From the NCBI RefSeq assembly GCF_017355525.1, contig NZ_CP067395.1, positions 3,751,001 to 3,815,000 on the forward strand: DNA of 64,000 nt. Direction: 5' to 3'. Position 1 is the first letter of the stretch; each line of letters starts with the position of its first letter. The notes under the pieces were generated by a model. It was not told the DNA's origin, searched no databases, and saw only the letters and a list, made by a program, of their open reading frames with translations. The translations under genes and the position numbers were made by a program. Shown in pieces: positions 35,487-45,727 of the stretch. This DNA is from Lysobacter enzymogenes (GTDB taxonomy: Bacteria > Pseudomonadota > Gammaproteobacteria > Xanthomonadales > Xanthomonadaceae).

Positions 35487-35592
35487 GGCGCACCGCGCGC
35501 GCATTCACCCACACCCGCCGCCGCACCCGCTACCCTGACCGCCCTGCGTTCGCGCAAGCGCCGCCCCTCTCCATCCGATCCGTCAAGGCCAC

Positions 35593-36069
35593 ATGCGCGA
35601 ACTGATCCTGCTCCGCCACGCCCACGCCGAACCCGCCGCCAACGGTCAGGCCGACCTCGACCGTCCCCTGTCCGCCGAAGGCCTGGCCGAAGCCGAAGCC
35701 GCCGGCCGCTGGCTGGCGCAGAACAAGCTGGTGCCCGACTGCGTGCTGTGCTCGCCGTCGCGGCGCACGCGCGAAACCCTGGAAGCCGTGCTCGGCGCGA
35801 TCGGCTACGTCGAACAGCGGATCGAGCCGTCGGTGTACGAGGCCACCCCGGGCACGCTGATCGCCCTGGCCGACACCCACGCCGACGTCGAACGGCTGAT
35901 GCTGGTCGGGCACAACCCCGGCCTGGAGCGGCTGGCCGCGCTGCTGCACAGCGGCCAGTCCGGCGATTACCGCGGCATGCCGCCGGCGGGCATCGCCGTG
36001 CTCAGCCTCGTCCCCGGCGTGGCCCTGGAACCCGGTTCGGCCCAGCTCAGCGCCTTCTGGTGGCCGTGA
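35593..36069 (+). CDS. sixA: SixA-like phosphohistidine phosphatase
   Basis: A 158-residue histidine phosphatase. The catalytic RHG-type motif is LLRHAHAEP at residues 6-14. The second catalytic region is VGHNPGLERL, with ARG in CSPSRRTRETL. SixA removes phosphate from histidines on phosphotransfer domains, such as HPt domains and PTS-Ntr proteins. A possible HPt target, the hybrid kinase at 20-23 kb, is in the window, but the link is speculative. Its stop overlaps the next gene's GTG start by four bases. Confidence 0.9.
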   Translation: MRELILLRHAHAEPAANGQADLDRPLSAEGLAEAEAAGRWLAQNKLVPDCVLCSPSRRTRETLEAVLGAIGYVEQRIEPSVYEATPGTLIALADTHADVERLMLVGHNPGLERLAALLHSGQSGDYRGMPPAGIAVLSLVPGVALEPGSAQLSAFWWP

Positions 36070-36788
36070 CCGCGTCGCGGCCGCGGCCGTTCGGCCGCGC
36101 TGCGACGTCGCTGCCTCTCGCCCTGCTCCTGCTCGCCGGCGGCGCCGGCGCGCAGGCGCCGTTGCCGTCGGCGGCGCCCGCGACCGCCGCGCCGCTGCCG
36201 GCGCCGGGCCCGCGCGTGGTCGCGCAGACCGGCTTCGATCCGCTCCACACCCGTTTCAGCTTCGAACTGCGCACCCGCTGGGGCCAGAAGGTCGGCGGCG
36301 AGTTCCCGCGCTACGACGGCGAGGTCAGCGTGCTCGCCGACGGCCGCCATCAGGTCCGCATCCGCCTGGCCACCGGCGCGGTCGTGGTCGGCGATTCCGA
36401 GCGCTACACCCGCATGGCCCGCGGCGATCGCTTCTTCGCCGCCGAGCGTTATCCGTACATCGAATTCCTGTCCGAGCCGCACGCGGCCGACCTGGTCCGC
36501 CAGGGCGGCGCGCTGCGCGGACGGCTGACCCTGCACGGGATCAGCCGCATGGAAACCTTCGTCCTGGCCCCGGCCGCGTGCGCGCGCCCGGGCGAGGACT
36601 GCGACGCGATCGCCCACGGCAGCGTCAGCCGCGACGACTACGCTCTGGACGGATGGCAGTTCGCGTTGGGCGACCGGGTGCGTTTCACCATGCAAGTGCG
36701 CCTGTTATCCACGCAAAATAAGCTTCCCCCGCCGCGGACCCCGCCGTCGCGGCCCCCCGAGACGGTTCCGGCACGGCCGGAGCGCTGA
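36066..36788 (+). CDS. YceI-family secreted protein
   Basis: A 240-residue protein with an N-terminal signal (FGRAATSLPLALLLLAGGAGAQ). The mature domain resembles YceI, a lipid-binding beta-barrel lipocalin-like fold: FDPLHTRFSFELRTRWGQKVGGEFPRYDGEV, SERYTRMARGDRFFAAERYPYIEFLS and a VRFTMQVRL end strand. YceI proteins bind polyisoprenoids or similar lipids in the periplasm. The GTG start overlaps sixA by GTGA, suggesting coupled translation. The C-terminal tail is a Pro-rich extension of about 25 residues. Confidence 0.83.
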   Translation: MTASRPRPFGRAATSLPLALLLLAGGAGAQAPLPSAAPATAAPLPAPGPRVVAQTGFDPLHTRFSFELRTRWGQKVGGEFPRYDGEVSVLADGRHQVRIRLATGAVVVGDSERYTRMARGDRFFAAERYPYIEFLSEPHAADLVRQGGALRGRLTLHGISRMETFVLAPAACARPGEDCDAIAHGSVSRDDYALDGWQFALGDRVRFTMQVRLLSTQNKLPPPRTPPSRPPETVPARPER

Positions 36789-36836
36789 CCCACCCGCGTT
36801 GCCGCACCGGCGCCGCGACGCCAAGGAGCTGTACCG

Positions 36837-38828
36837 TTGAACCCCGTGTCGCGCGGCCTTGCGGCCCTGCTCGCCCTGTCCCTGTCGGCCTGCGCCTCGC
36901 TGAGCCCGGCCCAGCGCGACCGCGCCAGCGCGATCGCCGCCGCCGCGCGCTCGGCGCAGATCGACTGCCACGGCGAGAACGCCTGCGCCCAGCCCTCGCC
37001 GCTGTACGACCTCGGGGTCAAGGCGCTGGCCGAATCGGCGCCGGAGCGGCCGCGCCACTACACCGTGATCCTCGACCGCGGCCCCGACGCGCTGCTGGCG
37101 CGGATCAACCTGATCCGCAGCGCGCGCCACACCCTGGACCTGCAGACCTACATCTTCGAGGAGGACGACGCCGCGCGCCTGGTCCTGGACGAACTGCTCG
37201 CCGCCGCGCGCCGCGGCGTGCGCGTGCGCCTGCTGATCGACCAGCTCGCGGCGATGCGCCACATCGACACCCTCGCGGCGCTGGCCGGCGCCCACGTCAA
37301 CTTCGAGATCAAGCTGTACAACCCGGTCCTGCACCGCGCCCGCATCACCTACCCGCAGTACGCGCTGGCCGCGGCCTGCTGCTGGCGCCGGCTCAACCAG
37401 CGCATGCACACCAAGCTGCTGCTGGCCGACAGCCAGGTCGGCATTTCCGGCGGGCGCAATTACCAGGACGACTATTACGACTGGGACGACGAGTACAACT
37501 TCCGCGACCGCGACGTGATCGTCGCCGGCCCGGTCGCGCAGGTCATGGGCACCGACTTCCAGGTGTTCTGGAGCGACCGCCGCAGCGTGCCGGTCGAGCG
37601 TCTGGCCGACGTGGGCCAGCGCATCATCGACGACGGCGTGCCGCTGCTGCCGCCGAGCAAGTTCGAACGCCCGCAGCGCGCGCAGGCGATGCGCGAGGCG
37701 GCCGCCGACGACGCCCAGGTGCGCGAGCGGCTGGTCGAACCCGCGATCGCGGTCGGCGCGGTGCGCTACATCTCCGACACTCCGGACAAGCACCGCGAGG
37801 ACGCCGAGAGCAACGCCCTGGCCTCGGACTCGCTGCGCAACCTGATCGCCAATTCGCGCGACGAGGTGCTGCTGCAGACGCCGTACCTGGTGCTGTCCAA
37901 GTCGGCGCAGCAGCTGTTCCGCACCCTGCACGCGCGCCCCGACCGGCCGCGGGTGATCGTCTCGACCAACTCGCTGGCCGCGACCGACGCCTTCATCGCC
38001 TACGCGCTGTCGTACAAGTACAAGCGCCGCTACCTGCGCGAGTTCGGCTTCAACATCTACGAGTACAAGCCGTTCCCGGCCGACGCGCCGATCGACATCG
38101 CCGCGACCGGCGCCGAACTGCCGGCGCTGGGCCTGCCCGGCCTGGCCGAGACCGGCGCGGACGGGCCCGAAGGGCGCGCCGAACCGGGCGACGTCTCCGG
38201 CGCAGGCCTGGCCGAATCGCGCCGGCGCCGCAACGACCCGGACCGCAGCAGCGTGCTCTACCGCCAGCGCTACCGCCAACCGCTGACCCAGGAATACGCG
38301 GCGATGCGCTACGCGCGGCGCCGCACCAACGAACCGGTACCGCTCAAGCGCGCCGGCGTGCGCATCGGCATGCACGCCAAGTCGATGGTGATCGACCAGC
38401 GCATCGGCGTGATCGGCACCCACAACTTCGACCCGCGCGGCGACCACTACAACACCGAGAGCGCGGTGGTGATCGACGATCCGGCGTTCGCCCAGGCGTT
38501 GGCGGCGAGCATCCGCCGCGACATCGCGCCGGAGAATTCGTGGGTGATCGCGCGCCGCGACAAGCCGCCGATCTTCTCCGGGCTGGAGTATTCGATCGCC
38601 AAGATCTCCGAGCACCTGCCGATCTTCGACCTGTGGCCGGTGCGCTACGCCACCAGCTACGAATTCGTGCCCGGGCCGGATTGCCCGAATCCGCTGTTGC
38701 GCACCGATCCGGGATTCCGCGCGTGCTACAAGCCGGTCGGCGATTTCCCCGAGGTCAATCTCGGGGTCAAGAGTCTGACGACGCGGATGTTCACCGCGTT
38801 CGGGGCGGGGTTGGCGCCGATTCTGTAA
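36837..38828 (+). CDS. Phospholipase D-family lipoprotein, ClsC-like
   Basis: A 663-residue protein with two PLD motifs. The start is a TTG (AAGGAGCTG ribosome site) and gives a lipoprotein signal, LALSLSACAS. HKD motif 1 is HTKLLLADSQVGISGGRN (about residue 190). Motif 2 is HAKSMVIDQRIGVIGTHNFDPR (about residue 515). Between them is a polar insert (about 435-480) and TYIFEEDDAARLVLDELLAAARRGVRVRLLID near the N-terminus. It resembles cardiolipin synthase C, which joins phosphatidylglycerol and phosphatidylethanolamine, but a phospholipase activity is also possible. The lipid anchor suggests a periplasmic or outer-membrane site. Confidence 0.85.
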   Translation: MNPVSRGLAALLALSLSACASLSPAQRDRASAIAAAARSAQIDCHGENACAQPSPLYDLGVKALAESAPERPRHYTVILDRGPDALLARINLIRSARHTLDLQTYIFEEDDAARLVLDELLAAARRGVRVRLLIDQLAAMRHIDTLAALAGAHVNFEIKLYNPVLHRARITYPQYALAAACCWRRLNQRMHTKLLLADSQVGISGGRNYQDDYYDWDDEYNFRDRDVIVAGPVAQVMGTDFQVFWSDRRSVPVERLADVGQRIIDDGVPLLPPSKFERPQRAQAMREAAADDAQVRERLVEPAIAVGAVRYISDTPDKHREDAESNALASDSLRNLIANSRDEVLLQTPYLVLSKSAQQLFRTLHARPDRPRVIVSTNSLAATDAFIAYALSYKYKRRYLREFGFNIYEYKPFPADAPIDIAATGAELPALGLPGLAETGADGPEGRAEPGDVSGAGLAESRRRRNDPDRSSVLYRQRYRQPLTQEYAAMRYARRRTNEPVPLKRAGVRIGMHAKSMVIDQRIGVIGTHNFDPRGDHYNTESAVVIDDPAFAQALAASIRRDIAPENSWVIARRDKPPIFSGLEYSIAKISEHLPIFDLWPVRYATSYEFVPGPDCPNPLLRTDPGFRACYKPVGDFPEVNLGVKSLTTRMFTAFGAGLAPIL

Positions 38829-38866
38829 CGCGGCGGTCGCGTCGGGTTCGTCGTCGTTGCGTTGTC

Positions 38867-38947
38867 GCGGTCGCAGCTCGCGCAGCTCCTACAGGGGCTG
38901 CGGCCGGTTGCGTGTCCGACTGTAGGAGCGGCGCGAGCCGCGACCGC
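38867..38947. repeat. Inverted GTAG-type REP pair
   Basis: Two REP units face each other: CTGTAGGAGCGGCGCGAGCC type at 38920-38947, and its inverted relative at 38867-38894. They are related to the pair at 23523-23623 but carry GCGGCGCGAGCCGC in the stem instead of GCGACGCAAGTCGC. They fill the gap between two convergent genes. Confidence 0.78.
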
Positions 38948-38976
38948 AACGCTGCAACTACGACGAAACCACCCGC

Positions 38977-39546
38977 CTAGCGCGAGCGCACCGGCCGATA
39001 CTGCTTGCGATCTCCATACCCCGCGGCCTTCTCGTCCACGTTCGCGCACAAGCGCCCGTCGCACAGGGTCACGTCCGCACGGTTGTAGGCGCGCAGCAAT
39101 TCGGCCGAGATCCGGCTCTGGTCGATATCGGCGCGGTACTGCCACAGCAGCCAGCCGCCGCCGAGCAGCAACAGCAGCACGCTGCCGAACGCGGCGCCGA
39201 CGACTTTCCACACCAGATGCTTGTGCAGCTGCTCCATGCGCTTGAGCTGCCCGGCCAGCGTCTGCGAGCCGTCGTGGAGCAGGCTGCCGGCGTCGCGCAG
39301 ACGTTTTTCGTACGCGCCCACCGGTTCCGACAAACCGCTTTCGAGCTTGCCCATGACCGCCCCGGGCAGCGTGCGCAGGCTGTCGTCGGCCGATTGCCGC
39401 AGCACCCCGGGCACTTGCTGCGCCAGCGCCTGCAGGTGCTCGGCCAAGGCGCGCTGGTGGCGCTCGAGTTCCTCGCAGCGGCGCTCGAACTGTTCCATCA
39501 ACACCGCGGTCTTGCTGATCAGCGCGGTCAGCTCGTCCTGTTGCAT
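38977..39546 (-). CDS. Coiled-coil protein with one membrane segment
   Basis: A 189-residue protein. Residues 1-100 form heptad-rich helices (LISKTAVLMEQFERRCEELERHQRALAEHLQALAQQV). One strong membrane segment, VVGAAFGSVLLLLLGGGWLLW, lies at about residue 115-135. A short C-terminal tail has two cysteines (TLCDGRLCANVDEK). No family is recognised, although the layout resembles small accessory proteins of conjugative elements. The gene is isolated between a REP pair and a promoter region for a 61-residue gene. Confidence 0.72.
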   Translation of the reverse strand: MQQDELTALISKTAVLMEQFERRCEELERHQRALAEHLQALAQQVPGVLRQSADDSLRTLPGAVMGKLESGLSEPVGAYEKRLRDAGSLLHDGSQTLAGQLKRMEQLHKHLVWKVVGAAFGSVLLLLLGGGWLLWQYRADIDQSRISAELLRAYNRADVTLCDGRLCANVDEKAAGYGDRKQYRPVRSR

Positions 39547-39886
39547 CGTGACTCTCCCTGCTTGAGCGCGGCCCGTCGACCGCAGGCTCGCGATGACGGA
39601 GCAGCCGGTCCGGCCGCAACCGGTCCGAGCCTACGCGAGCGTTCGCGCCCGCGGCAACGCGGCGCGGCGCCCGGCCGAAGTGCGTTGCCGGCCCGGGCTG
39701 GCGCCGCCGCAGTCACACCCGCGCCGGCGCCGCCGTCTAGGTCGTCAGTCATGGCAACCCCGGCCGCCCCGGGCTCATCCATATCCTCGAACCCGGTAGA
39801 TGCAGCCCCGCCGGCCAGCCCCCAGAACCGCACGGGGCATGACTAAAGGGGGATATGACTTCCAGCACATACCGATTTCTGCACAG

Positions 39887-39906
39887 GTGTTGTACTTTAC
39901 CAACAC
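39887..39906. promoter_or_regulatory. Palindrome upstream of the 61-residue gene
   Basis: GTGTTG (39887-39892) and CAACAC (39901-39906) are inverted around TACTTTAC, in an unusually AT-rich 60-base stretch. They lie 41 bases before the small gene's ATG. This could be a repressor site on its promoter. Apart from this, the 401-base gap 39547-39947 shows no other supported feature. Confidence 0.45.
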
Positions 39907-39947
39907 ACCGAAGCACTACCACCCCACGACACACCAAGGACCCGACC

Positions 39948-40133
39948 ATGAACGCCTCCAACGCCCGCACCCAGACCGCCGCCCCGACCGCCAAGACCCC
40001 GGCCGCCAACGCCCCGGTCCGCCACGTCCACCGCCAGCGCGACTTCGGCGTCGGCTACGGCAACTCCAGCGGCTACGCCAGCAACCGCAGCTACGCCAGC
40101 AACTGGGTCCAGCCGCGCTTCCGCTTCGCCTGA
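39948..40133 (+). CDS. Small Gly/Ser/Tyr-rich orphan protein
   Basis: A 61-residue protein. The N-terminal half is Ala/Thr/Pro rich (about 1-24). The second half is polar and aromatic: HVHRQRDFGVGYGNSSGYAS, then repeated NRSYAS-like units and a C-terminal RFRFA. There is no signal peptide or membrane segment. An AAGGACC ribosome site precedes the ATG, and the local AT-rich region with a palindrome suggests a real, regulated gene. I do not recognise a family. A small structural protein or a peptide precursor are possible, but no modifying enzymes are adjacent. Confidence 0.55.
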   Translation: MNASNARTQTAAPTAKTPAANAPVRHVHRQRDFGVGYGNSSGYASNRSYASNWVQPRFRFA

Positions 40134-40365
40134 TCGCAGCATGGCGTCCCTGGTCCGGTCGGCCACGCTTCCCTGGTCCGGATCGGCGCACTGAGCGCTC
40201 CCTTTTCCCAAAAGTCCCAGCGCGCGCCGATCCGGCCTCTTTTGCCCCGCCCGAACCGAACTGCGTTCCGCCCGAAGCCGTTGCCACCGCCGTAACCGCT
40301 GTTCCCCGGCGCAAGCCGACACGTCCCGGCTGGTCCGGTCGCCGTCCCGCCGCTATCGTTCTGCG

Positions 40366-40845
40366 ATGAGCGCATCGGACCCGACCAGCCCCGCGGCCCC
40401 GGCCGCCACTCCGCCGGCAGCCAAACCGCTGTTCCGCGGCACCACCACCGTCGACGACCTCAACCGGCTCTCGCGCAACACCGCGATGGAGCCTTTGGGC
40501 ATCGCCTTCACCGAAATCGGCCCCGATTACGTGCGCGGCACCATGCCGGTCGACGCGCGCACCCACCAGCCCTACGGCCTGCTGCACGGCGGCGCCTCGG
40601 TGCTGCTGGCCGAAACCCTCGGCAGCAGCGCCGGCAACCTGTGCTGCCCGGACGGCAAGGTCTGCGTCGGCATCGAGATCAACGCCAACCACGTGCGCGG
40701 CGTGCGCCAAGGCACGGTCACCGGCACCGCCCGGCCGATCCACGTCGGCGCCAGCACCCAGGTCTGGGAAATCCGCATCGAGGACGAGGCCGGCCGCCTG
40801 GCCTGCATCTCGCGCCTGACCCTGGCCGTGGTACCCAAGGCCTGA
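40366..40845 (+). CDS. Hotdog-fold acyl-CoA thioesterase (MenI/YdiI-like)
   Basis: A 159-residue PaaI-type hotdog thioesterase. The family motif HQPYGLLHGGASVLLAETLGS is nearly identical to that of E. coli YdiI/EntH-like thioesterases, with the catalytic Glu in AETLG and the HGG turn. An Ala/Pro-rich N-terminal extension of about 20 residues precedes the core. It would hydrolyse aromatic or fatty acyl-CoA, for example DHNA-CoA or a degradation intermediate. The substrate is not fixed by sequence. It is followed 70 bases later by a LacI regulator. Confidence 0.85.
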   Translation: MSASDPTSPAAPAATPPAAKPLFRGTTTVDDLNRLSRNTAMEPLGIAFTEIGPDYVRGTMPVDARTHQPYGLLHGGASVLLAETLGSSAGNLCCPDGKVCVGIEINANHVRGVRQGTVTGTARPIHVGASTQVWEIRIEDEAGRLACISRLTLAVVPKA

Positions 40846-40915
40846 AGCGGCGAGTAGGCTAAAGCCCCGCGTGGCGCGCACGACGCGCCCGCACCGCGCT
40901 CACCGCCGAGGCCCC

Positions 40916-41959
40916 GTGCGCCGACCCACCATCAAAGATGTCGCCGAACTCGCCCAGGTCTCGCTGAAGACCGTCTCGCGGGTCATCAACGACGAGTCCG
41001 GCGTGCGCGCCCGCACCCGCGCGCGGGTGCACGAGGCGATCGCCGAACTCGAATACCGCCCCGACCCGTCCGCGCGCAGCCTGCGCAGCGCCCAGCCGTA
41101 TGCGCTCGGCGTGGTCTACGACAACCCGAACCCGTACTACATCATCAGCGTGCAGAACGGCGTGCTCGCCGCCTGCCGCGAAACCGGCTACGGCCTGCAG
41201 ATCCATCCCTGCGATTCGTCCTCGCCGCTGCTGGCCGCCGACCTGATCGACCTGGTCCAGGGCGCGCGCCTGGCCGGCCTGGTGCTGGCGCCGCCGATGT
41301 CCGAGCGCATGGAGCTGGTCAGCGAACTGACCGCGCACGGGATCAAGCTGGTGCGCATCGTCTCGGCCGCCGAAGACCCGCGCGACGGCGCGCCGTGCGT
41401 GTGGGTCGACGACCGCGACGCCGCCTACGACATCACCGAACACCTGATCCAGCTCGGCCACCAGCGCATCGGCTTCCTGTGGGGCGGCAAGTCGCACCGT
41501 TCCAGTTGGGAGCGCTACAAAGGCTATGCGCAGGCGCTGACCGACTACGGCATCGGCGAAGACGAGAATCTGGTCCTGCCCGGCGACTATTCGTTCGACG
41601 ACGGCTTCCGCGGCGCGCGCCGCCTGTTCGCCCTGCCCGACCGGCCGACCGCGATCTTCGGCAGCAACGACGAAATCGCCGCCGGCGTGCTCGCGGCGGC
41701 GAAGTCCTCGGGCATGCACGTGCCTTACGACCTGTCGATCGCCGGCTTCGAGGACAGCCCGTTTTCCAAGCAGTCGTGGCCGACGCTGACGACCGCGCGG
41801 CAGGCGACCGAAGAAATCGCGCGACACGCCGCGTACCGCCTGATCGCCGAACTGCGGCGCGAGAGCGACACCCAGCTGGAGCCGCCGGCGAACGAAGGCT
41901 TCAGCCCGATCCTGGTGGTGCGCGGGTCGACTGCGCCGCCGCGGCCGGCGCAGGCGTAG
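40916..41959 (+). CDS. LacI-family transcriptional regulator
   Basis: A 347-residue repressor. The DNA-binding helix-turn-helix is at the N-terminus (RPTIKDVAELAQVSLKTVSRVINDESGV), followed by the hinge region (ARSLRS) and a periplasmic-binding-like sugar domain (YALGVVYDNPNPYYIISVQNGV, AIFGSNDEIAAGVLAAA). It lies beside the eda/edd/pgl/zwf set, facing eda tail-to-tail. It is the only LacI-type gene in the window, so it is a candidate binder of the TTGACAACGTTGTCAA palindrome near nagP (inference). The effector is unknown. A GTG at 40871 is an alternative start, but the GTG at 40916 gives the family length. Confidence 0.87.
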   Translation: MRRPTIKDVAELAQVSLKTVSRVINDESGVRARTRARVHEAIAELEYRPDPSARSLRSAQPYALGVVYDNPNPYYIISVQNGVLAACRETGYGLQIHPCDSSSPLLAADLIDLVQGARLAGLVLAPPMSERMELVSELTAHGIKLVRIVSAAEDPRDGAPCVWVDDRDAAYDITEHLIQLGHQRIGFLWGGKSHRSSWERYKGYAQALTDYGIGEDENLVLPGDYSFDDGFRGARRLFALPDRPTAIFGSNDEIAAGVLAAAKSSGMHVPYDLSIAGFEDSPFSKQSWPTLTTARQATEEIARHAAYRLIAELRRESDTQLEPPANEGFSPILVVRGSTAPPRPAQA

Positions 41960-41976
41960 CCGCCTGCATTCCGGTC

Positions 41977-42091
41977 CCCTCTCCCGCTTGCAGGAGAGGG
42001 TTAGGGTGAGGGCAAATGCGACTTCAATGCCTGCGCGGGTGCGGACGCAGCGCGTGCCCTCCGCCGGCCCTCTCCCGCAAGCGGGAGAGGG
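41977..42091. repeat. CCCTCTCCCGC inverted-repeat pair
   Basis: Two short palindromes of 24 bases, starting CCCTCTCCCGCTTGC (41977-42000) and CCCTCTCCCGCAAGC (42068-42091), occupy the gap between the LacI and eda stop codons. Between them is the recurring phrase TTAGGGTGAGGGC. Such hairpins are common in Xanthomonad intergenic DNA and may also serve as terminators between convergent genes. Confidence 0.6.
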
Positions 42092-42099
42092 AGCAAAGC

Positions 42100-42744
42100 T
42101 CATTTCAGCGCCGCCGCCTCGCGCGCCAACGCCTCGACCTGGGCCCAATCCCCCGCCTTCACCGCCGCCGCCGGCGCCACCCACGAGCCGCCGACGCACG
42201 GCACGTTCGCCAGCGCCAGGTACTCGCGCGCGTTGTTCGCGCCGATGCCGCCGGTGGCGCAGAACCGCAGCTCCGGCAGCGGGCCGCCGAGCGACTTCAG
42301 CGCGGTCGCGCCGCCGATCGATTCGGCCGGGAAGAACTTGAGCTGGGTGTAGCCGTGTTCGAGCAACGCCATCGCTTCCGACGCGGTGGCCGCGCCCGGC
42401 AGCCACGGCAGATCGATCTCGCGCGCCGCGGCGATCAGCCCCGGCGAACTGCCCGGCGACACCGCGAAGGTCGCGCCGGCCTTCAACGCATCGACGAAAT
42501 CCTGCGGCCGCCGCACGCTGCCGACGCCGACCGCGGCGCCTTCGACTTCCGCGGCGATCGCCCGCACCGCCTCCATCGCGACCGGCGTGCGCAGCGTCAC
42601 TTCGATCGCCGGCAAGCCGCCGGCGACCAGCGCGCGCGCCAGCGGCACCGCATGGCTGAGGTCGTCGATCACCAGCACCGGCACCACCGGCGCCAGCGCC
42701 AGCACCGCGCCGACGCGCTTTTGCAGATCCTGCATCGCAGTCAT
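42100..42744 (-). CDS. eda: 2-dehydro-3-deoxy-phosphogluconate aldolase
   Basis: A 214-residue KDPG aldolase, last step of the Entner-Doudoroff pathway, splitting KDPG to pyruvate and glyceraldehyde-3-phosphate. Landmarks are the EVTLRTP segment (catalytic Glu), the GVGSV turn (GAGTV in most members), FAVSPG and the Schiff-base Lys in LKFFPAE. The gene is the last of the set zwf-pgl-edd-(HAD)-eda on this strand, 22 bases downstream of the HAD gene. The start is an ATG at 42744. Confidence 0.93.
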   Translation of the reverse strand: MTAMQDLQKRVGAVLALAPVVPVLVIDDLSHAVPLARALVAGGLPAIEVTLRTPVAMEAVRAIAAEVEGAAVGVGSVRRPQDFVDALKAGATFAVSPGSSPGLIAAAREIDLPWLPGAATASEAMALLEHGYTQLKFFPAESIGGATALKSLGGPLPELRFCATGGIGANNAREYLALANVPCVGGSWVAPAAAVKAGDWAQVEALAREAAALK

Positions 42745-42766
42745 TGTTCGGTTCCCAGAAAAATAA

Positions 42767-43447
42767 TCAGGCGCGCGCGGCGACTTCGTCGATGTGCTTG
42801 AGCAGGTCGGCCGGGTCTTCGTAGACGCGGAAGCCGCCGGCGCGTTCGAGTTCGTCCTGGCCGTAGCCGCCGGACAGCAGGCCGACGCCGAGCGCGCGGG
42901 CGCGGCGCGCGGCGAGCAGGTCCCAGATGCTGTCGCCGACCACGACCGAATGCTCGATGTCGGCGCCGAGCTTGTCGGCGGCGGCGAGGAACAGGTCCGG
43001 ATCGGGCTTGGCGTAGCGCACCATGTCGCGGGTGATCACCACGTTGCGCTCGGGGTCGACGCCGAGCGCGACCAGGTTGTGGCGCGCGGTTTCCATGCGG
43101 CCGCTGGTGGCGATGGCCCAGGGAATTTCGTTTTCGGTCAGGTACGCGAGCAGTTCGACCGCGCCCGGCAGCGGCCGGATCTGCGTCGCCTGCGCGGCGT
43201 AGGCCTGCGCGTGCAGCTTGTGCAGGCGCTCCACGCGCTCGGGTGTGATGTCGATTCCGGTCTCGCGCAGCAGGATGTTGGTGAACAAGCCGCCGCTCAT
43301 GCCGATCTTGCGGTGGATGCGCCACACCGACAGCGGGATGCCGTCGGCGTCGAGCGCTTGTTTCCAGGCCAGGACGTGTTGGTAGACGCTGTCGACCAGG
43401 GTGCCGTCGAGGTCGAACAGGAAGGTGGTGCGGATCGGGGCGGGCAT
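42767..43447 (-). CDS. HAD-family sugar-phosphate phosphatase-like protein
   Basis: A 226-residue HAD hydrolase of the phosphoglycolate phosphatase/beta-phosphoglucomutase type. The nucleophile motif is FLFDLDGTLVDS (first Asp catalytic), motif 2 is IATSGR, Lys in YAKPDP and motif 4 VVGDSIWD. A cap domain lies between motif 1 and motif 2. Its place between edd and eda suggests it removes phosphate from a pathway intermediate or by-product, perhaps as a stress valve. The substrate is unknown. The start is an ATG at 43447. Confidence 0.85.
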   Translation of the reverse strand: MPAPIRTTFLFDLDGTLVDSVYQHVLAWKQALDADGIPLSVWRIHRKIGMSGGLFTNILLRETGIDITPERVERLHKLHAQAYAAQATQIRPLPGAVELLAYLTENEIPWAIATSGRMETARHNLVALGVDPERNVVITRDMVRYAKPDPDLFLAAADKLGADIEHSVVVGDSIWDLLAARRARALGVGLLSGGYGQDELERAGGFRVYEDPADLLKHIDEVAARA

Positions 43448-43498
43448 GGCGCTGCCTTTTGGAATTCGGAAGTTGGGGGCGATGCAGTTCTTACCTAC

Positions 43499-43584
43499 CG
43501 TCATTCCCGCGAAAGCGGGAATCCAGAGACTTCAGAGTCATGTCGCGATGAAGCCCTGGGTTCCCGCTTTCGCGGGAACGACGG
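43499..43584. repeat. CGTCATTCCCGCG inverted-repeat element
   Basis: The arms CCGTCATTCCCGCGAAAGCG (from 43499) and the inverted copy ending at 43584 match at 23 of 24 positions. They enclose the CCAGAGACTTC core also seen at 30354-30668. The element lies between the HAD gene and edd, and could fold into a long hairpin in the edd transcript. Confidence 0.8.
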
Positions 43585-43626
43585 TCGGGGCAGCGCGGCG
43601 CGATCAACACCGCACCGCCCTCGCAA

Positions 43627-45459
<1,833 letters not shown>

Positions 45460-45542
45460 TTGAACCTTGCTCGATGCGGGGCGCCGGCATCGGCGCCTGG
45501 CCGGTGACTCGAAAAACGAGACTCCCCTAAAAAAGGGAGAGA

Positions 45543-45600
45543 GGGGGGATTTGCTCTTCCTACACCTTCCGGAGAAGCACCGGCAAAAGCAAATCCCCCC
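45543..45600. repeat. GGGGGGATTTGCT inverted repeat
   Basis: GGGGGGATTTGCT (45543-45555) and its complement AGCAAATCCCCCC (45588-45600) lie 32 bases apart in the 268-base gap between pgl and edd. A further CTCCCCT...AGGGAG hairpin precedes it (about 45523-45540). The rest of the gap has no clear gene. Confidence 0.6.
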
Positions 45601-45727
45601 GCGTCCGCGGTGCGGACGCCGCCCCGGCGACGGGGCGACAGCAAAAGCCTTAACTGGGAGGGGAGGGAGTCAGGGCTTGGCTGTCTGCGGAACCCAAAAC
45701 GACGCGGGTTCCAAATAATCGTGCGGG

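Noticed and set aside
36837..38828. PLD-type effector or toxin with an immunity partner
   Set aside because: The protein has a lipoprotein signal and ClsC-like layout. No secretion-system genes or immunity candidate lie next to it.
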